Source: Stichopus chloronotus
Lineage: Eukaryota > Echinodermata > Holothuroidea > Aspidochirotida > Stichopodidae
Assembly (NCBI GenBank): GCA_021234535.1
Contig: CM037843.1
Location: 14,019,997-14,083,996 of the forward strand
Direction: 5' to 3'
DNA: 64,000 nucleotides
The notes under the pieces are model-generated. The model was not told where the DNA came from. It made no database searches and saw only the letters and a list, made by a program, of their open reading frames with translations. Shown one piece after another: positions 1 through 12,234 of this stretch. The position numbers were made by a program, and so were the translations under genes. Each line of letters opens with the position of its first letter. The first letter of the stretch is position 1.

Positions 1-2471
1 ACGGTGTGATTCAAGATTTAATTAATTCTATCGAAAATATAAATGGTCCACGTGATTTTCGTGTTTCTTCATCTCTAAGAAAAGCATTTGATTCGTGCAC
101 ATGGAAGAACAGTATACAGCTAAAACAGAAAGCAAGCAACATTGTATTGCTGTATGTATGTACATGTTCAATGGACACAGGCATCCCAAATATGTAGGCA
201 CAGAAAACCGCAACATAGATTAGGGTATTGAATTCTAGCTTTGCAAATGGAAAATGTCTCTCACAAAACAGACGTCAATTCAATTTAAACGGAAGAAAAA
301 AATGACATTTACAAAAATTTAAAATCTTGTCGTTAGTATTGCTGCTGGTTAATGTTAATTATAGACCTTCAGGCCTCTGCAAACGTGAACAGGTTGTTAC
401 AGTGATGATTTGCACGCCCGTAGACACAAGAGTTTTGTCTTGCACTTGGATTTTTTTGTCTCAATACATTACATGTACAGAGATCTTGTCACACTAGACG
501 GACTTTCTGACATGCTCTTAAGATGGTGCCAGGGTCTAGATCCATTGTCAATGTATATCAAACTCCTTCGGCATGCTCTTTTGCGTGAAAGTAAAAGATG
601 TTACCAGGTAAGGTGCGGAAAAGATACATATAGTAAGCCATGCTTGCAAATTATTGACCAAGAAAGTGTCTGAAATGTGGAAAAAGTTGAAATTCTTCCA
701 TCGTTTTGCACACTGCACTTGCATAAGTCATAAATGCTTTGATCCTTTACTTGGATTGGTTGGGCCCTGGTTGGGCCCTGGGCAGTAGTGTTTTAAGCGC
801 TCCCTCCGATATACTGCACTAGAAGTGTGTAGTGACATAATAGTACTGAGGTTTTGGACTCAATTATGTTTATTCCCAACTTCACCATAAAGTATAACAG
901 AAGAAATTCGGATGCCAGGTGTGCATTGCTGGTATAGAGATGACAAAAGTGATAATGAAATGAGGTATCATGTTGTGGCTACATGCCTATTATATTTATG
1001 CAGGTGTTCAGATGTTATGTTGCATAATATCACATGACAGATAATGTTACCTCGCTGTTATGTTGCATTGATGTAGTAAACAAGTTGCATTTTACAAAGT
1101 GTTTCCATTTTGGGGAATTGACTAGTCTGCCTCACCTAGTCCAAGGTGTTAGTAATATTGTGCACCAGAAACTCTACCCTATTTAATTGCCCAACTGTCT
1201 GACTTGTGAATTAAAATACATACTATAAATTTTTGGACACGAAATTTCAATGTTTTTACATCTTGCCTACACACCCAGTCACTTACAAAAACTACCCTCA
1301 GAAGTACTCCACTTACTTTATGGTTTCTGTGAAAATTGTAACCTCTGAATTCTTGATGGTGTGTCTGTGTGTTGTGTGCCATATTCTAAACAGTTGCATG
1401 GATGTCACCACTCACCTCAGTTCAAGAGGAGAAAAGGGAGTGGTAGAGGTTTTAAAGAGAATCATAAAGGCCAAATGTCAAAAAGTTTGACTCTACATCA
1501 GCCAGATTCAAACTTTTCTGTTTTTCATTTTAATCTACTTAATTGCAACTGAACTGTTTTCTGACATATTGAGAACATTGTTACAAAGGAACGTTAAGCA
1601 ATCAGAATTATTCAGAAGTATCCTTTTTTTTTTCTTTTTTGAAAGAAGTGTGATATGGTTTTCATTTTAGGTATTCTGCCAAAGAGGTTAACATACTAGT
1701 TAATCCTTGAAATGGTGGTTTACATTACGGTATCTTATGAACAATCCAATTACTATATTGTGGCTTTCTCTCACCTAAATGCCAAAAGCAGCAATCAAAA
1801 ATGAAATGAATTTATGAGTAGTGATAATTACATTGAAAAGAAATTTGCAAAGTGCTCACAGGTTTAGCAAGTTTGTTTGTGATATTTCAACTTAAGTAGC
1901 AATAAGATGTTGTGACTGCCACATTGTCATAATACCAAAAAAAGAGTAAAGTAAGTGAAGAGTGAGTGAGTGTATTCAAAGTAATAGTACAGTATGTTTG
2001 ATTCTGTGGCAGGGCAGCTCTTTAATACCTACCTGTGGTGGGTTCCCCTGCACCACTACTTGTGAGTGATGCCTGTACCACTACTTGTGAGTGATGCCAG
2101 CAGTTCCAGAGTAGAACTCAATGGTAGTTATACCTTACCATTGATTGAAATGTTGTAACACTCCATCTCCATATACTCAAACCGAGTGACGACAAAGGTT
2201 CTGTTGCCTCCATGTTTGGCAATTCCATCTTTGACATTCATGTCATTGTCACAGTCAGTCTCAGTTTTAGAGTCATTATTTGCACAAAACTATATTGACT
2301 CTCCTTTTTCAAATATAAAACTTGAAAAGGGTAAACCCTAAGATTTTAAGCAGGCTGTGACCAAGTGGCTTATTGAGTTTGAAATGACTAAAAAGATTAG
2401 TTTTGTGCTAAGCATGTGACAGTTGGTTGACCTTTGTTTTTCTTCTTCCATGGCCATTATTTCTTTTGTAG
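1..2471. other. 5' flank or intron with no recognised coding exon
   Basis: Open frames here are short and resemble no family I know. I looked for the exon carrying the first RNP motif of RRM1 of the downstream RBM34-like gene, because that gene is entered in the middle of RRM1, and did not find it. The stretch is therefore probably intron or flank. A 23-bp unit is repeated twice near 2052-2098 (ACCACTACTTGTGAGTGATG). A region near 1190-1290 shares sequence with 33945-34030, including the phrase GAAATTTCAATGTTTTTA, so a dispersed repeat is present. Confidence 0.5.
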
Positions 2472-2531
2472 GCACTCAAGAAACATTTTTTGGAGTACGG
2501 GCCAATAGAAAGTGTTCGAATGCGGTCGCTG
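2472..2531 (+). CDS. rbm34: rbm34 exon a: RRM1 helix 1 and strand 2
   Basis: The acceptor TTTTGTAG precedes GCACTC, and the donor GTGAGT follows the final CTG. Twenty codons read ALKKHFLEYGPIESVRMRSL, which matches the family pattern of a helix, then YG-x-IESVR-x-RS. The exon ends in phase 0. The strand-1 RNP2 motif should be on the previous exon, which I did not find. Confidence 0.85.
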
Positions 2532-5500
2532 GTGAGTCACTAGACTGAAGTGATACTCATATGACCCTTATTAGTTTTGTCCTTTATCCTTCTTTATCGG
2601 CTTCAAACAATTTATCGTTTTTAAGTTTTCCATCATTCTTCGCATCAGATGCTCTGGCCTGTGGTTTCTTTCAAATGAAACAGGTACTGTACATCAGTGG
2701 GCAAAATAGTGGGTTCACATAGCAATTGTGACCTATGAAAACCCAGTGTAGATTCAGTCCCATGTTAGCCTCACAAGAGTTGTAAATCAGTATTTTCTCT
2801 AGTTCCTCCAGAAAGCTGAATTTCCCACCCATCAAATTGTTTGAAGCCAAAGCTACAACTTTATAATTAAATGCTCCACATGCATATGCTGTACTAGCAC
2901 ACAAACAGATCAATAAGTTTCGCAGCAAGTACTGAGAAGTATAAAGATTGTGATGCACTGACATGGTATGGTGGAAGCATCATCGCAGTGTTTGCATAAC
3001 ATCTGCTTACTAAAGTGGAATGACTTCTAACCAAATTGGACATTGATCGGCAAAATCTCTTGATTAATGTGCTCACACTATTTTTTACCTTGTATTTTAC
3101 TTTATTCTTTTTATCTTACCAAATGATGCCACGAGATGTACAATTTTGACTTGAAATGTGTTAAACACCTATTGTAGTAAATTTTTTGTAACACTTGGTT
3201 GCAGATCTGTTTGCATTAATAAAAAAAAAAAAAACTACCAGATTTTGCTGAGAATGTTGTAGCATGCAGCATATTGGCAACAAGTTTGTTTTACAAGAGT
3301 GCAAAATATTTGTGACCTGAGTTGAAGTCAGTATCACTATAAATGAAGACTGGAAGGTATTTGCAACTCTCTATGTTCTTTTTGTTCACTTTAAAGGCAC
3401 CTGCTCAAGAGGGTGTACCCCAGAAAGTCACCGGCAAGACGCAGGACATTAATTCTAAGAGGAGCAGTTACAACGCATACATTGTATTTCTCACTGCAGA
3501 GGCTGCTCAGAATGCCCTTGAAAAGTAAGAATATTTCAAAATATTCTCATGAGTTTACAAGATTCATCAACTTTACTCCTCTCTAAAGGACAGTCACCAC
3601 AGAACTACTGCAAAATCTTTCTGACTATGCCGTAGTGGCTGTATTTTTCTATGCCATAGTCATTGTTTCTAAACTATGCCATATTTGCCGAACATTACTG
3701 ATTAAGTTGTAGTCACTGTTTCTAACTATATCGTCGCTGGGTCTTTGTCATCTTTGCTGTTTTTTTAGTATACGGTAGTCACCGTTTCTTAGTACAGTAT
3801 TCTGTTTCTAATGATATTGTTGTTATAAGTTTGTGACTAAGCTGTAATTGCTGTTTCTGACTATGAATAAGAAGCATACTGTCACTGGATTCCTTGATGA
3901 AGGAACATAGTCTCACTGGTGTGCATGAGTAAGGGACACAACAGTCACTGGATCCTATGATTAAGAAGCATACTGTCATTATTTCCCATGAGATTGTCAT
4001 AGGGTTTCCATTGGTGCCGTAACATTGACTTTCAATGGATGACAGAGAAACTCACATGCAGTGCAAAGTTGTTCCTGATAGTTCCATACATTCTTTTCAA
4101 AATCGTCTCCCTGAGACCACTTTCCTCTGTAACTTCATAGAGTTTTGAGTCAATTATTATCGTTCTTGGCCAAATATATTCAACCAGCGAGGAGGGGTAA
4201 CCCAACTTCAGTTTACCATTGGTGTAATATGCCAATATAGGTGTCACCTTCTGGGTCATCCATAAATCTTGATCTTATGATCTTAGAAATGTCATGTCAT
4301 AGGCAAGTCTGTTATGTGTTAATGGAACTACATCACAGTCAGTTATTGTTTCATTACCTTTGCAGGAATGGAACATCCTTCCAGGGGCACCATTTACGGG
4401 TAGATCTCACTGACAAAAGTGTTCAGGTATTGTTTCCGGAATAATACTGTACATTCTAACATTTGTCACCTTTTAATTCTCTGGGAATTCCGGAAACGCG
4501 GATGAAAACTTCCAACAGTCTGTTCAATCATATCTCAATGACCATAAATAGGAGGCAACTTTTTATTCGGGTTTTGTGGAACATCTGACTTGTACTATTA
4601 CGTCATGGTGTATCTGTCCTTTTCCTTCAAAACAAACCACAAAAAATGGCTCTCTGTGACCGATGTAATCTCACCATTTTTTTTTTAAATCAAAACTTTG
4701 TTTTCAGTTATTTCTGTGGTGTTGACATGGTGCACTGGAACTATGACAGATGTTGTAAAGAAGATCCTTTGCTATGTTTTTCAGTAACAAGCAGCTTGAA
4801 GCCTTTGCCACCTTCCTCTAGTATTTTAAAAAATTTGTTTGTGACAGACGTACATTTCTTTTTTTTTGTGACAGATGTACCTGTGCGAAAAATTTTGGAA
4901 ATGTACATCCGTCACCGAAAACATGTGGCATTTGTATTCATTAATCAAGATTAATCTTCGTCAAATTTTTCTTTCTTTAAGGACTACCTATCTACTATAA
5001 AAGAAAGCAAGTATAATAATTCTAACAATTTCAGGTACAAAGTAACAAAGTGTTTCAATGTGGACACACTGAGGCAGTATGTGTCTAACAGTGTTATTGT
5101 CATTGACCAAATGTGAGGTTTTTTGGGCATATAGAGAGCAGCATGTATTGTACATACTGACAAAATCAACAAAAAATAATGTTCATGTTACATTAAACTC
5201 AATGGGTAACATGTAAGAAAGTTAATTTGAAGCTGTGTTTAGTGATCAGCAGCCAAATATGTGATTTTGCTTTTGGTTCACTACTTTACGGAATTGCCCC
5301 CTCGTGTTCGAATAACACACCATGACAGAGCGTAGGTAAATACAAGTGATGTCAACAAACTTGTCATATTCATTTGCGGTTTCCTTATTAGACTTACATT
5401 CTGCAATGCACTCAGACTCCACATTGTGAAGAATTGTTTTAATTTACCTTGGATTTTGCAAAACCTTAAAAGCTACACGGTTTTTCATTAGAAAGAGGCT

Positions 5501-8500
5501 CACAGGTGAAAAAAAATTTCTTGAGTCTACAACTCACTCCAGAACCTTTCTTGACCCCAATATACAAGTAAAGTCGTAGAATTTTCAAAATAGTGTTAAA
5601 TTTTGGTTGTCAAAGATTAGCTCAAGGTCTAAAAGTAGTGAAACTTACAATGTATTTGCCACTAAATTGCCATTTGTCATAAGATCAAGTAGCTTGTACT
5701 ACACTGCCTAGCAAGAAGTTATGTAGCATTCTAGTTAAAGTATGGGATTTCTTTCATTTTATTGGTTTTCTGCAATTGTTACAGACACAGAATGGTAGAT
5801 TATTCTAAATAAGGCAGGACAGTCGCCATCCTTTCACGAAATAAATTTCTCACGGATAGAAATTCAGTTAGTGGTCGCTCAAGAATAATGTATTCACCCA
5901 AACTTTCAAAAATTCAAATGATGCATCTTTAAACTTATCTTGCATATAATCTTTTGAGGAGATGAAGCTGTTGCTGATGTTCGTTGTGTGGGACTGAATG
6001 GTTTAACAATGTTTAAAACTATTTTCTTGTATTGCTTTGTTGGTGCATTTTTTTAAAGATAGTATTTCCCTAGAAAAGATGTCATTTTAAGGCTATAGCC
6101 AGTTGACATCTTTTGTAAATATGCAAGACCTGGACATGACGTAGTTATTGTCATAGAGGGTATCAGAGATAAACAACTGTCTCGCTTTAGGCCATCAGTT
6201 GCGTGTGATGGTGGTTATTACAGCAGTTCTTGTAGTGGCAGTGTAATGTGACTTTGAATGTCCTCACATTTCACTCATGCAGGACAAGTCGCACGATTCC
6301 AAGAGGACGATCTTCCTGGGAAGTCTTCCATACAGTGTCAATGAAGAAGACGTCAGGAGACACTTTGAGGACTTTGGTGAAATGGAGAACGTCAGAGTCA
6401 GTCAGGGACCCCGTGACGGGGATGGGGAAAGGCTTTGGTTTCATTGTCTTTAAGGTAACAGAACTGTCTGTTGGCAGTTCTTGGTGTGAGGTTTGAGTGA
6501 TGCATTGATGGTACCAGTGTGACATCTCATTGTGAAGTAGATGGGTCACAACCATGGTGGTTGGCCACCCTAATTTAAGTGCCAGGATCATTCTTTGAAT
6601 GAGCAAATGTGCCCTCACCCTACCCCCATGGAGTCAACACCCATTTTTTCAACCATAAGTTTTTCCTTTTTGTACATATACCATATAATATTCCTAGCAT
6701 AACTTGCTGTGTGTTACGATTTCAATGCATTATCTTATTCGTGGATCACAATGCTCAAAATCTGATTTGTATGATGATTTTCAGGTATAGTTTATGGTAG
6801 AGGGTGTGTTGTAAGTTTTGATTTTCTATAATTACTTTTTTTGGAAGTTATTATTTTATTGCTGGTCAGGAAACCGTCAATTTTGGGCTCACCTCTGGAC
6901 AGCAAGAGCCAGTGATGGTCAGAGCCGACAAGGTTTGGCTACCACCCTGGTCACAATCATTTAATTTTTGGAACAGAACACTCTATGTATTGAGCCTCAA
7001 TAACATTACAATCTTTCAAAACAAGCCAGAGTCTACCCTCCTCGTGAGCCCTTACACTGGGCCTTCTGTAACCAGCAGGAATCTCCTGGCTGTCACATGC
7101 CGCCCATACTTTCAATGTTATGAATTTGTTCATGGGGCTTCAGCATAGACTGTTGTGAACTACGTTTTCATATTTGACTGGTTTTCTTGAAAGCATGTGA
7201 ACCTCAGGGCTTGTGTATCTCCCACATGCCACAGGTTGTCCACCCATTGATATTGTGGTACCTTCACAGAGATTAAAGAGAAGTATTGTTGTTACTAATG
7301 TTTGTCAATGTTCCATTCATAGTGTTGCCTTCCCCCTAGCCTAAGCTTTTCTATACAGCTCTCAAAATGTTCATTGCATGTCAAACTTTTTTGACCCAAT
7401 CCTTCCAGGATTCCATTTACAAAGGTTGACACAATATCTGAATCAGCATAAAAGAATAGTCTAGACAATCCACAAACTCCTCTCACAAATGAGGAAGGAA
7501 TAATCAGTAAGATCATAAAAGGTATTTTCCAGTAAAAATATCAGCCAAATAAGAGATTCCGTCTAATACCAAATCATGCACCATTTCAAATTCGAAAGTC
7601 TGGCATCAAGGATGAAGGCTCTTGAAGCATGGAACCAACATTAGTAAAACCAGCTTGGGCTTTTGAGTGGGTTTAATAGGAACCAAAACTAGTGCTCTCC
7701 AAGGAATGGGTTTTAAAAGTGTATATGGCTATGGCCCAAATTCCATTTTTCAATAAAGTTCAATGTCATAACATACGTTAAAAGTGTGTCAAAAAGTGGC
7801 TGCCATTCACCAAATTTTGTCACCAATTGAAAACAAAGTAAGATAATTAATTTATCAGCTGAATATTCATGGTGTTAACGAAAAAATTGCCACTTTGCCG
7901 GATTGCAACAGAATGACCCAATCCAATATGGTGGTAAACGTTAGGAAGAGCCACCTCTTGTCACTGTGCGAGTTTTTCGTCGTTGGGTTGGTTGGTCTGT
8001 AGAAAAATTTTGGTGGTTTGAAACAATCTGTTTCTCTACAAAAAGATTCACAGCAGATGGTGAGGGGTTGATGTGTTGTTTCATATTATTATGGATATGA
8101 AAGTATTTTAAAAAACTGTTGTCTGAACTATTCTTTTTAGTTAAAATTTTGTTTAATAGAAATACAGCAGAAACCAAATGATGATATTGCTCTATTCGGC
8201 AAGTATTACACCGCTTTTAATTTTGAGAAAAATGCCCCTCACTTTTTTGACCGCTCCTGCAGGATTCATCGTCTGTCGCATTAGCCCTGAAAATGAACTC
8301 TCAGAAGTTGAAGGGACGGCGAATCCGTAATCAAGCCCGTCGATTCAAACCAAAAGAAGACCGAGAGACCAAAGACAATATCCTTTAGATCTTTGCACAC
8401 TTTTTTTTTTTTTGAGAGAGCAGAGCATAAAATAGATACACCGAGAATTACATCAGGTCAACTACTCACACACTTACAGATGAGGCCACACATGATACGT

Positions 8501-10485
8501 GCGGTTCTTGCGCTGTATGGCAAAACAGCTCTTCCTTCAAGATTTGCCATTGTAGAATGCATGTATGGCCCGAAGGATTTGCTTGTTCAATACCTAACTA
8601 CATCTTTGGGGAAAACAGGAGTAAATGCAACTGTTTGACTTTTTGAGATAACCTTACAATATTCCATCGAAAAATTGCTATCCAACATATAGCTAGCTGA
8701 TTGCAAGTTATGGTACATTATCCTAAACCTAAAATTTATGTTGGATTTGTGTCACACGGTTTCATGAGAGCGCCTTTTTGCCGTACATAGTTTGGTCTTT
8801 ACTTAATATTTCATGTCATCACTTCTGGTTTATCTATTTCTATGGGGCAGTGTAATGCAGCATTTATGTGTCAGTGTATTTGGTAGAGAAAATTGGGGAG
8901 TGGGACTGGGGGGGAGGAGGTAAGGAATGGTGAAGTTTTTCCATATGAGATGATGTAATGTGAAACGGGGGAATAGTACACCAAATTTAATCCTATAAAA
9001 ATTTAAACTCTCGCTGCCTAACCAAATTCAGAAATAACATGCTGCCTACAGTAGAAGAGTCTTAGGACATCATCAAACCCGTGTAGCAGGTGTCCTTATC
9101 AGGGAGTGGACCACACTCACTCTGTTCCCATTTTGATTCCTCATATTTGCATGTGTGATCTGTATTGATCTAGGTACCCTAAAAACATTCTCTGATAAGC
9201 TTGGATTTTTGCAGTCAATCTGTTTGTTGTCTCCCTTGATTCCACTCACCATTTTAACCTCCTGATGAAAGTCAGATGAGGAATTTAATTGAGCATCTTT
9301 AAATTTTCTTTGGCTTGGTTTTGAACTGAACAAACGTTGTTCCTGTAGGTTAGATCATCCAAGTGCGTTGATATTTGGGAGACTGGAATTGTCACAGAGT
9401 GTAGAAGTTTCGTCCAGTATAGCTTCCATGGAGATATTACCCAAAGGAAGATATTTTAGGAATTTATGCAGTTTTCAGTCCTTGTGACTGATGTTCCAGG
9501 TAGTGATTTTCTGCAGACACTTTAATGAGGAACCAACTTTGCAGCACTCTCTCAAAGGTTGCACATAATTCCCTAGATTTTTCTATCTACAAGGTTTGTG
9601 AAACCTGTTTTTTTAAATTATTTGACATTGCTACTAAAATGTGAACTTGCTGGAATGATTGGCAGCAATTAAGTATACATTTTGTTGTAGCCAGAAGGGC
9701 TACTTGAAAATAATTCCATACAGAAATTTTCATTTCTGGTGTAGTTTTGCCTGGCAGTGAGAACCTTTAATTTTCAACTAGTAAGCTTTTAAACTAGGAA
9801 GCTGATAATCATATTTTAATGCTGACTAGTGCAAATGTTGCCCGTACATATTGCACCTTGGCAGTTGCAAGTTGTGTTGTAATGACAACTAGTGCAATGT
9901 GACCCATACATAATGTACCTTGGAAGCTGCAAGTTGTATTCAAATGCTGACTTGTGCAATGTGACATGTACATAATGCACCATGGGATCAGCAAATTGTA
10001 TTCAAATGCTGACTAATGCAATGTTGCATGTACATAATCTACTTTCAAGCTCCACATTGTGTGGAGATGGATCATTGTGATCAGTGATCTAATAGTAGAA
10101 ACTAAATGAAGAAAAGAAACTCTGCCAAGTCCTTCATCATTCTCTTTGATTTCACTTAACTAAGTTTTCCACAGCAACAGCGAGGAGAAGACACTGTCCA
10201 ATGCAGAGAGGAGAATCAACCAGAAGTCACTGAAACGGATGCGTTACAAGAAGAAGCTCAAGAAAAACAAACCTGGAGGCCTCGACAAAGTTCAAATCAA
10301 CTCCACCTCAGCTCCCCAAAAGAAGCGCTCGTTGAGTAAACAGTTAAATTCAAAGAAGTCATTCTCCAAGCCAGGAAACAGAAAGCAGGGAGAGAGGAAA
10401 AATGCTTTCAACTGGACCTGGTCGTGGAAAACGTAAGCGTGAAGGAATGCAGACACATGCCGGAAAGAAAACGAAATTTAATTAA
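2472..10485 (+). CDS. rbm34: RBM34/Nop12-like RNA-binding protein gene, six exons, 5' end missing
   Basis: This is the 3' part of a gene for a nucleolar protein with two RRM domains. Family members (human RBM34, yeast Nop12) bind pre-rRNA and help large-subunit maturation. Exons at 2472-2531, 3397-3524, 4366-4426, 6283-6454, 8263-8377 and 10173-10485 give the rest of RRM1 (ALKKHFLEYGPIESVRMRSL), the family's loop inside RRM1, the end of RRM1 (LRVDL), a whole RRM2 (IFLGSLPYSV and GKGFGFIVF) and a lysine/arginine-rich tail ending KKTKFN. Splice phases agree throughout. RRM2, the tail of exon 5 and exon 6 each need one extra base removed, near 6400, 8325 and 10398-10402. The locus is therefore either a functional gene with assembly errors or a young pseudogene. 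RNP2 of RRM1 and the start codon are not in the window. Confidence 0.85.
3397..3524 (+). CDS. rbm34: rbm34 exon b: RRM1 loop and RNP1-like strand
   Basis: Acceptor TTTAAAG, donor GTAAGA, 128 nt, ending in phase 2. It encodes the long loop typical of this family's RRM1 (APAQEGVPQKVTGK...), then YNAYIVF and AAQNALEK. The YNAYIVF strand takes the place of the usual RNP1; human RBM34 has NAYVVF at the same point. Confidence 0.85.
3595..3990. repeat. degenerate short repeats in an rbm34 intron
   Basis: Diverged copies of phrases such as AGTCACTGTTTCTAACTATG and AAGAAGCATACTGTCA recur at irregular 30-60 bp spacing. It looks like an old, decayed minisatellite. No coding sense was seen. Confidence 0.5.
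4366..4426 (+). CDS. rbm34: rbm34 exon c: end of RRM1
   Basis: Acceptor TTTGCAG, donor GTATTG, 61 nt. One base completes the lysine codon left open by the previous exon. The rest reads NGTSFQGHHLRVDLTDKSVQ, matching the family's NG-x(4-6)-IRVDL ending of RRM1. Confidence 0.85.
6283..6454 (+). CDS. rbm34: rbm34 exon d: RRM2, with a one-base frame break
   Basis: Acceptor CATGCAG, donor GTAACA, 172 nt, which is one more than a multiple of three although both flanks are phase 0. The first part reads KRTIFLGSLPYSVNEEDVRR and continues to the residues ENVRV. The second part reads VRDPVTGMGKGFGFIVFK in the next frame. Both halves are clear RRM2 sequence (RNP2 IFLGSL, RNP1 KGFGFIVF). The frame changes in GTCAGTC around 6400, where one extra base fits best. 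Without that correction the frame stops at 6451-6453. Confidence 0.85.
8263..8377 (+). CDS. rbm34: rbm34 exon e: end of RRM2, likely bounded by a U12 donor
   Basis: Acceptor CTCCTGCAG, then DSSSVALALKMNSQKLKGRR, matching the family's SV-x-LALKLNN-x-x-L-x-GR. Left uncorrected, the frame runs to a TAG at 8386-8388. If one C of the pair at 8325-8326 is extra, the frame becomes VIKPVDSNQKKTERPKT. It then ends in phase 0 at 8377, exactly in front of ATATCCTTT, the consensus 5' splice site of U12 AT-AC introns. The exon end and the frame correction support each other, but both are inferred. Confidence 0.65.
8378..10172 (+). other. rbm34: putative U12-type AT-AC intron of rbm34
   Basis: The proposed intron starts ATATCCTTT, has CACTTAAC at 10153-10160 as a U12-like branch site, and ends AC at 10171-10172, about 12 bases after the branch adenosine. 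These three signals and their spacing fit the minor spliceosome. No GT donor near the end of exon e gives a frame that joins exon f. The intron contains a 62-bp minisatellite at about 9822-10066 and a T-rich run near 8399. Confidence 0.6.
9822..10066. repeat. 62-bp minisatellite, four copies
   Basis: Four diverged units start near 9822, 9884, 9946 and 10008. Each begins like GCTGACTAGTGCAATGTGAC, passes GTACATAATGCACC and ends AAGTTGTATTCAAAT. The array lies inside the last rbm34 intron, ending about 90 bases before the branch site. Confidence 0.85.
10173..10485 (+). CDS. rbm34: rbm34 last exon: basic C-terminal tail, with a one-base frame break
   Basis: From AGCAACAGC in phase 0 it encodes a strongly basic tail (NSEEKTLSNAERR, SLKRMRYKKKLKKNKPGG, KKRSLSKQLNSKK) like the nucleolar-targeting tails of RBM34 proteins. 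Uncorrected, the frame ends at TAA 10434-10436 after an unlikely tryptophan-rich stretch. If one A of the five at 10398-10402 is removed, it runs on as GPGRGKRKREGMQTHAGKKT and stops at TAA 10483-10485. The longer basic ending is more typical of the family. Confidence 0.7.
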
Positions 10486-12080
10486 GTGTTTAGACTTTCC
10501 ATTGTGTGCTCTGTGAAGTTACAATGCTGGATAAACATCACAATGAACTGTTGTGACATTTGGAACGTCGCTTCTTCCCATGCTTTTTTGTCTATAAGAC
10601 GTGAACTGTTATTTTCGGATTATTCTTGTAATGTCTGGTACATTAGCCAAATTGTAGCATGCTCTGCCTAGTGATATTTCCTGTGGTCGAGTACTCGATC
10701 TGCTGTGACGATGTAAGGCCAGCCGCTCTGGCTAAAGTCGGTCTTCGTTGCTCCCTGTATGCTTCGATGATTTGATTAAGTGCTTTTGAAACATGAAACC
10801 TGCCCTTTCAAATAGGTGAGCAACTGGTCTTCTTTTTTTGGTATCATTCAGTACGTCAGATTGGTGACTCATTGAGAGATGGCAAAACTATTAGTTGTTT
10901 GTGTTGTTCCAGTGAACTTGTCATTCTTGAAACTCATGCGTGAGTTGAAAGTGTCGGTACGTTGCATTACTCTATAGCTTTGTTGATTAATATCTTGGTT
11001 GTATAGTCAACCCGCCATAGACGTAATATACTGTTCTTGTATGATTCATTATACAAAGGGGTAAGACTGTTATTACTTCACATACCTATCTTGACACTAC
11101 AACTGCACTCGAATCTACCATGCCCAGTGTTGAAACATTAGGTAACATTTTAGTGCCCTCCCCATCACCCTCTTGACAGTGTGACCTATTATGCTCAGCT
11201 TTCAATGTGACATGGGGCATCAATCATGTGTCCTAAAAAGGAACGTGCTCACTTTCTGAACAGAAATACCAAGAGCTTGGCATGTCACGTAGTATCTGCT
11301 TATGTTACTAATAAATTCTTGCTGCAGATATTTGCCGACCTTTTCATCTGATAAAAGTTACCTCACGTGTTTACCCTTTTTCTCAATGAGCGATAAAATT
11401 ATCAGTCTGTACTGTACAACAATTCCATTACACTTCTTTTTTGTTTCATCAGGACAAGTGTTTTTACTGGAGAAAAGTGTGAAAGAAGGGTTTTTAGCTA
11501 CTAAATCTTTCCTTCAGGCTCCTGGTAGTTTTACACACATGACAAAGGGTCTTTTTCGTACTCTCATTACACTGACATTACACGCTGGCACAGGTGCTGA
11601 AAAGAAAACATAATAGAACGGCAATTGCTAGCAAGTCAGAGGGGATGAGATGTTTAGCAGACCGCCCCTTTTAGGGCCATAATTCCCTGTTACGGGTGTC
11701 CCTTTGTTGGTCCCAGCAAACACCATAAGAGAGTGCTGGGAAAGATTATGAGACAATTCAATAAAAGTAGTGCGATGTAATAACCAAATGTAATGGGAAA
11801 CAGTTTTAGGGTAAATTTGGGAGGAAGGGTTCACATATAAAACTAGATAGGAACCAAATTTGGCAATACCCCAAGTCCATTCCCAAAATGTGTATTGGTT
11901 CATTTGCAATTATCATGGCTTGCAAAGATCTACCAGGAGATGGTGTAACAAATAGGGGGTACCAGCACAGGGTGTCCAAAAGGTTAGGAACCACTGCTCC
12001 AGGGTGAAATGTAAGTTGACAGTCACTGTTTGTATGGCAATCTGGAAACTTGTGCTGAGCAGTCAATAGCTCTCTGCCCT
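10486..12080 (+). other. rbm34 3' UTR and flank; master copy of a duplicated block
   Basis: Non-coding sequence after the rbm34 stop. AATAAA at 11310-11315 is a possible polyadenylation signal. The whole stretch aligns with 38330-39900, including the phrases TTCTTGTAATGTCTGGT, TTTGCCGACCTTTTCATCTG and GCACAGGTGCT. The AATAAA is kept in the second copy at 39128-39133. This is the RBM34-side end of the tandem duplication. Confidence 0.75.
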
Positions 12081-12234
12081 TGCTCAATTGGCAATTAAAG
12101 AGACATGAGATGTTATTGTTGGCCTTGGGACATCAAGCAAGAAAATGGGATGGCCCAATGAACATGCTCTTTCTCAGCTGTTTGTTCCACCATTGAAGGC
12201 AGAGGCAAATTGCTCCAGTAAATTTTCATGCAGG

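Noticed and set aside
410..673. Open frame of 87 codons upstream of rbm34
   Set aside because: It does not resemble the RBM34 N-terminus or RNP2, and nothing supports it beyond being open.
4843..4916. Inverted pair GTGACAGACGTACATTT and AAATGTACATCCGTCAC
   Set aside because: A small imperfect hairpin in an rbm34 intron with T-rich runs between; too short and without flanking duplication to call an element.
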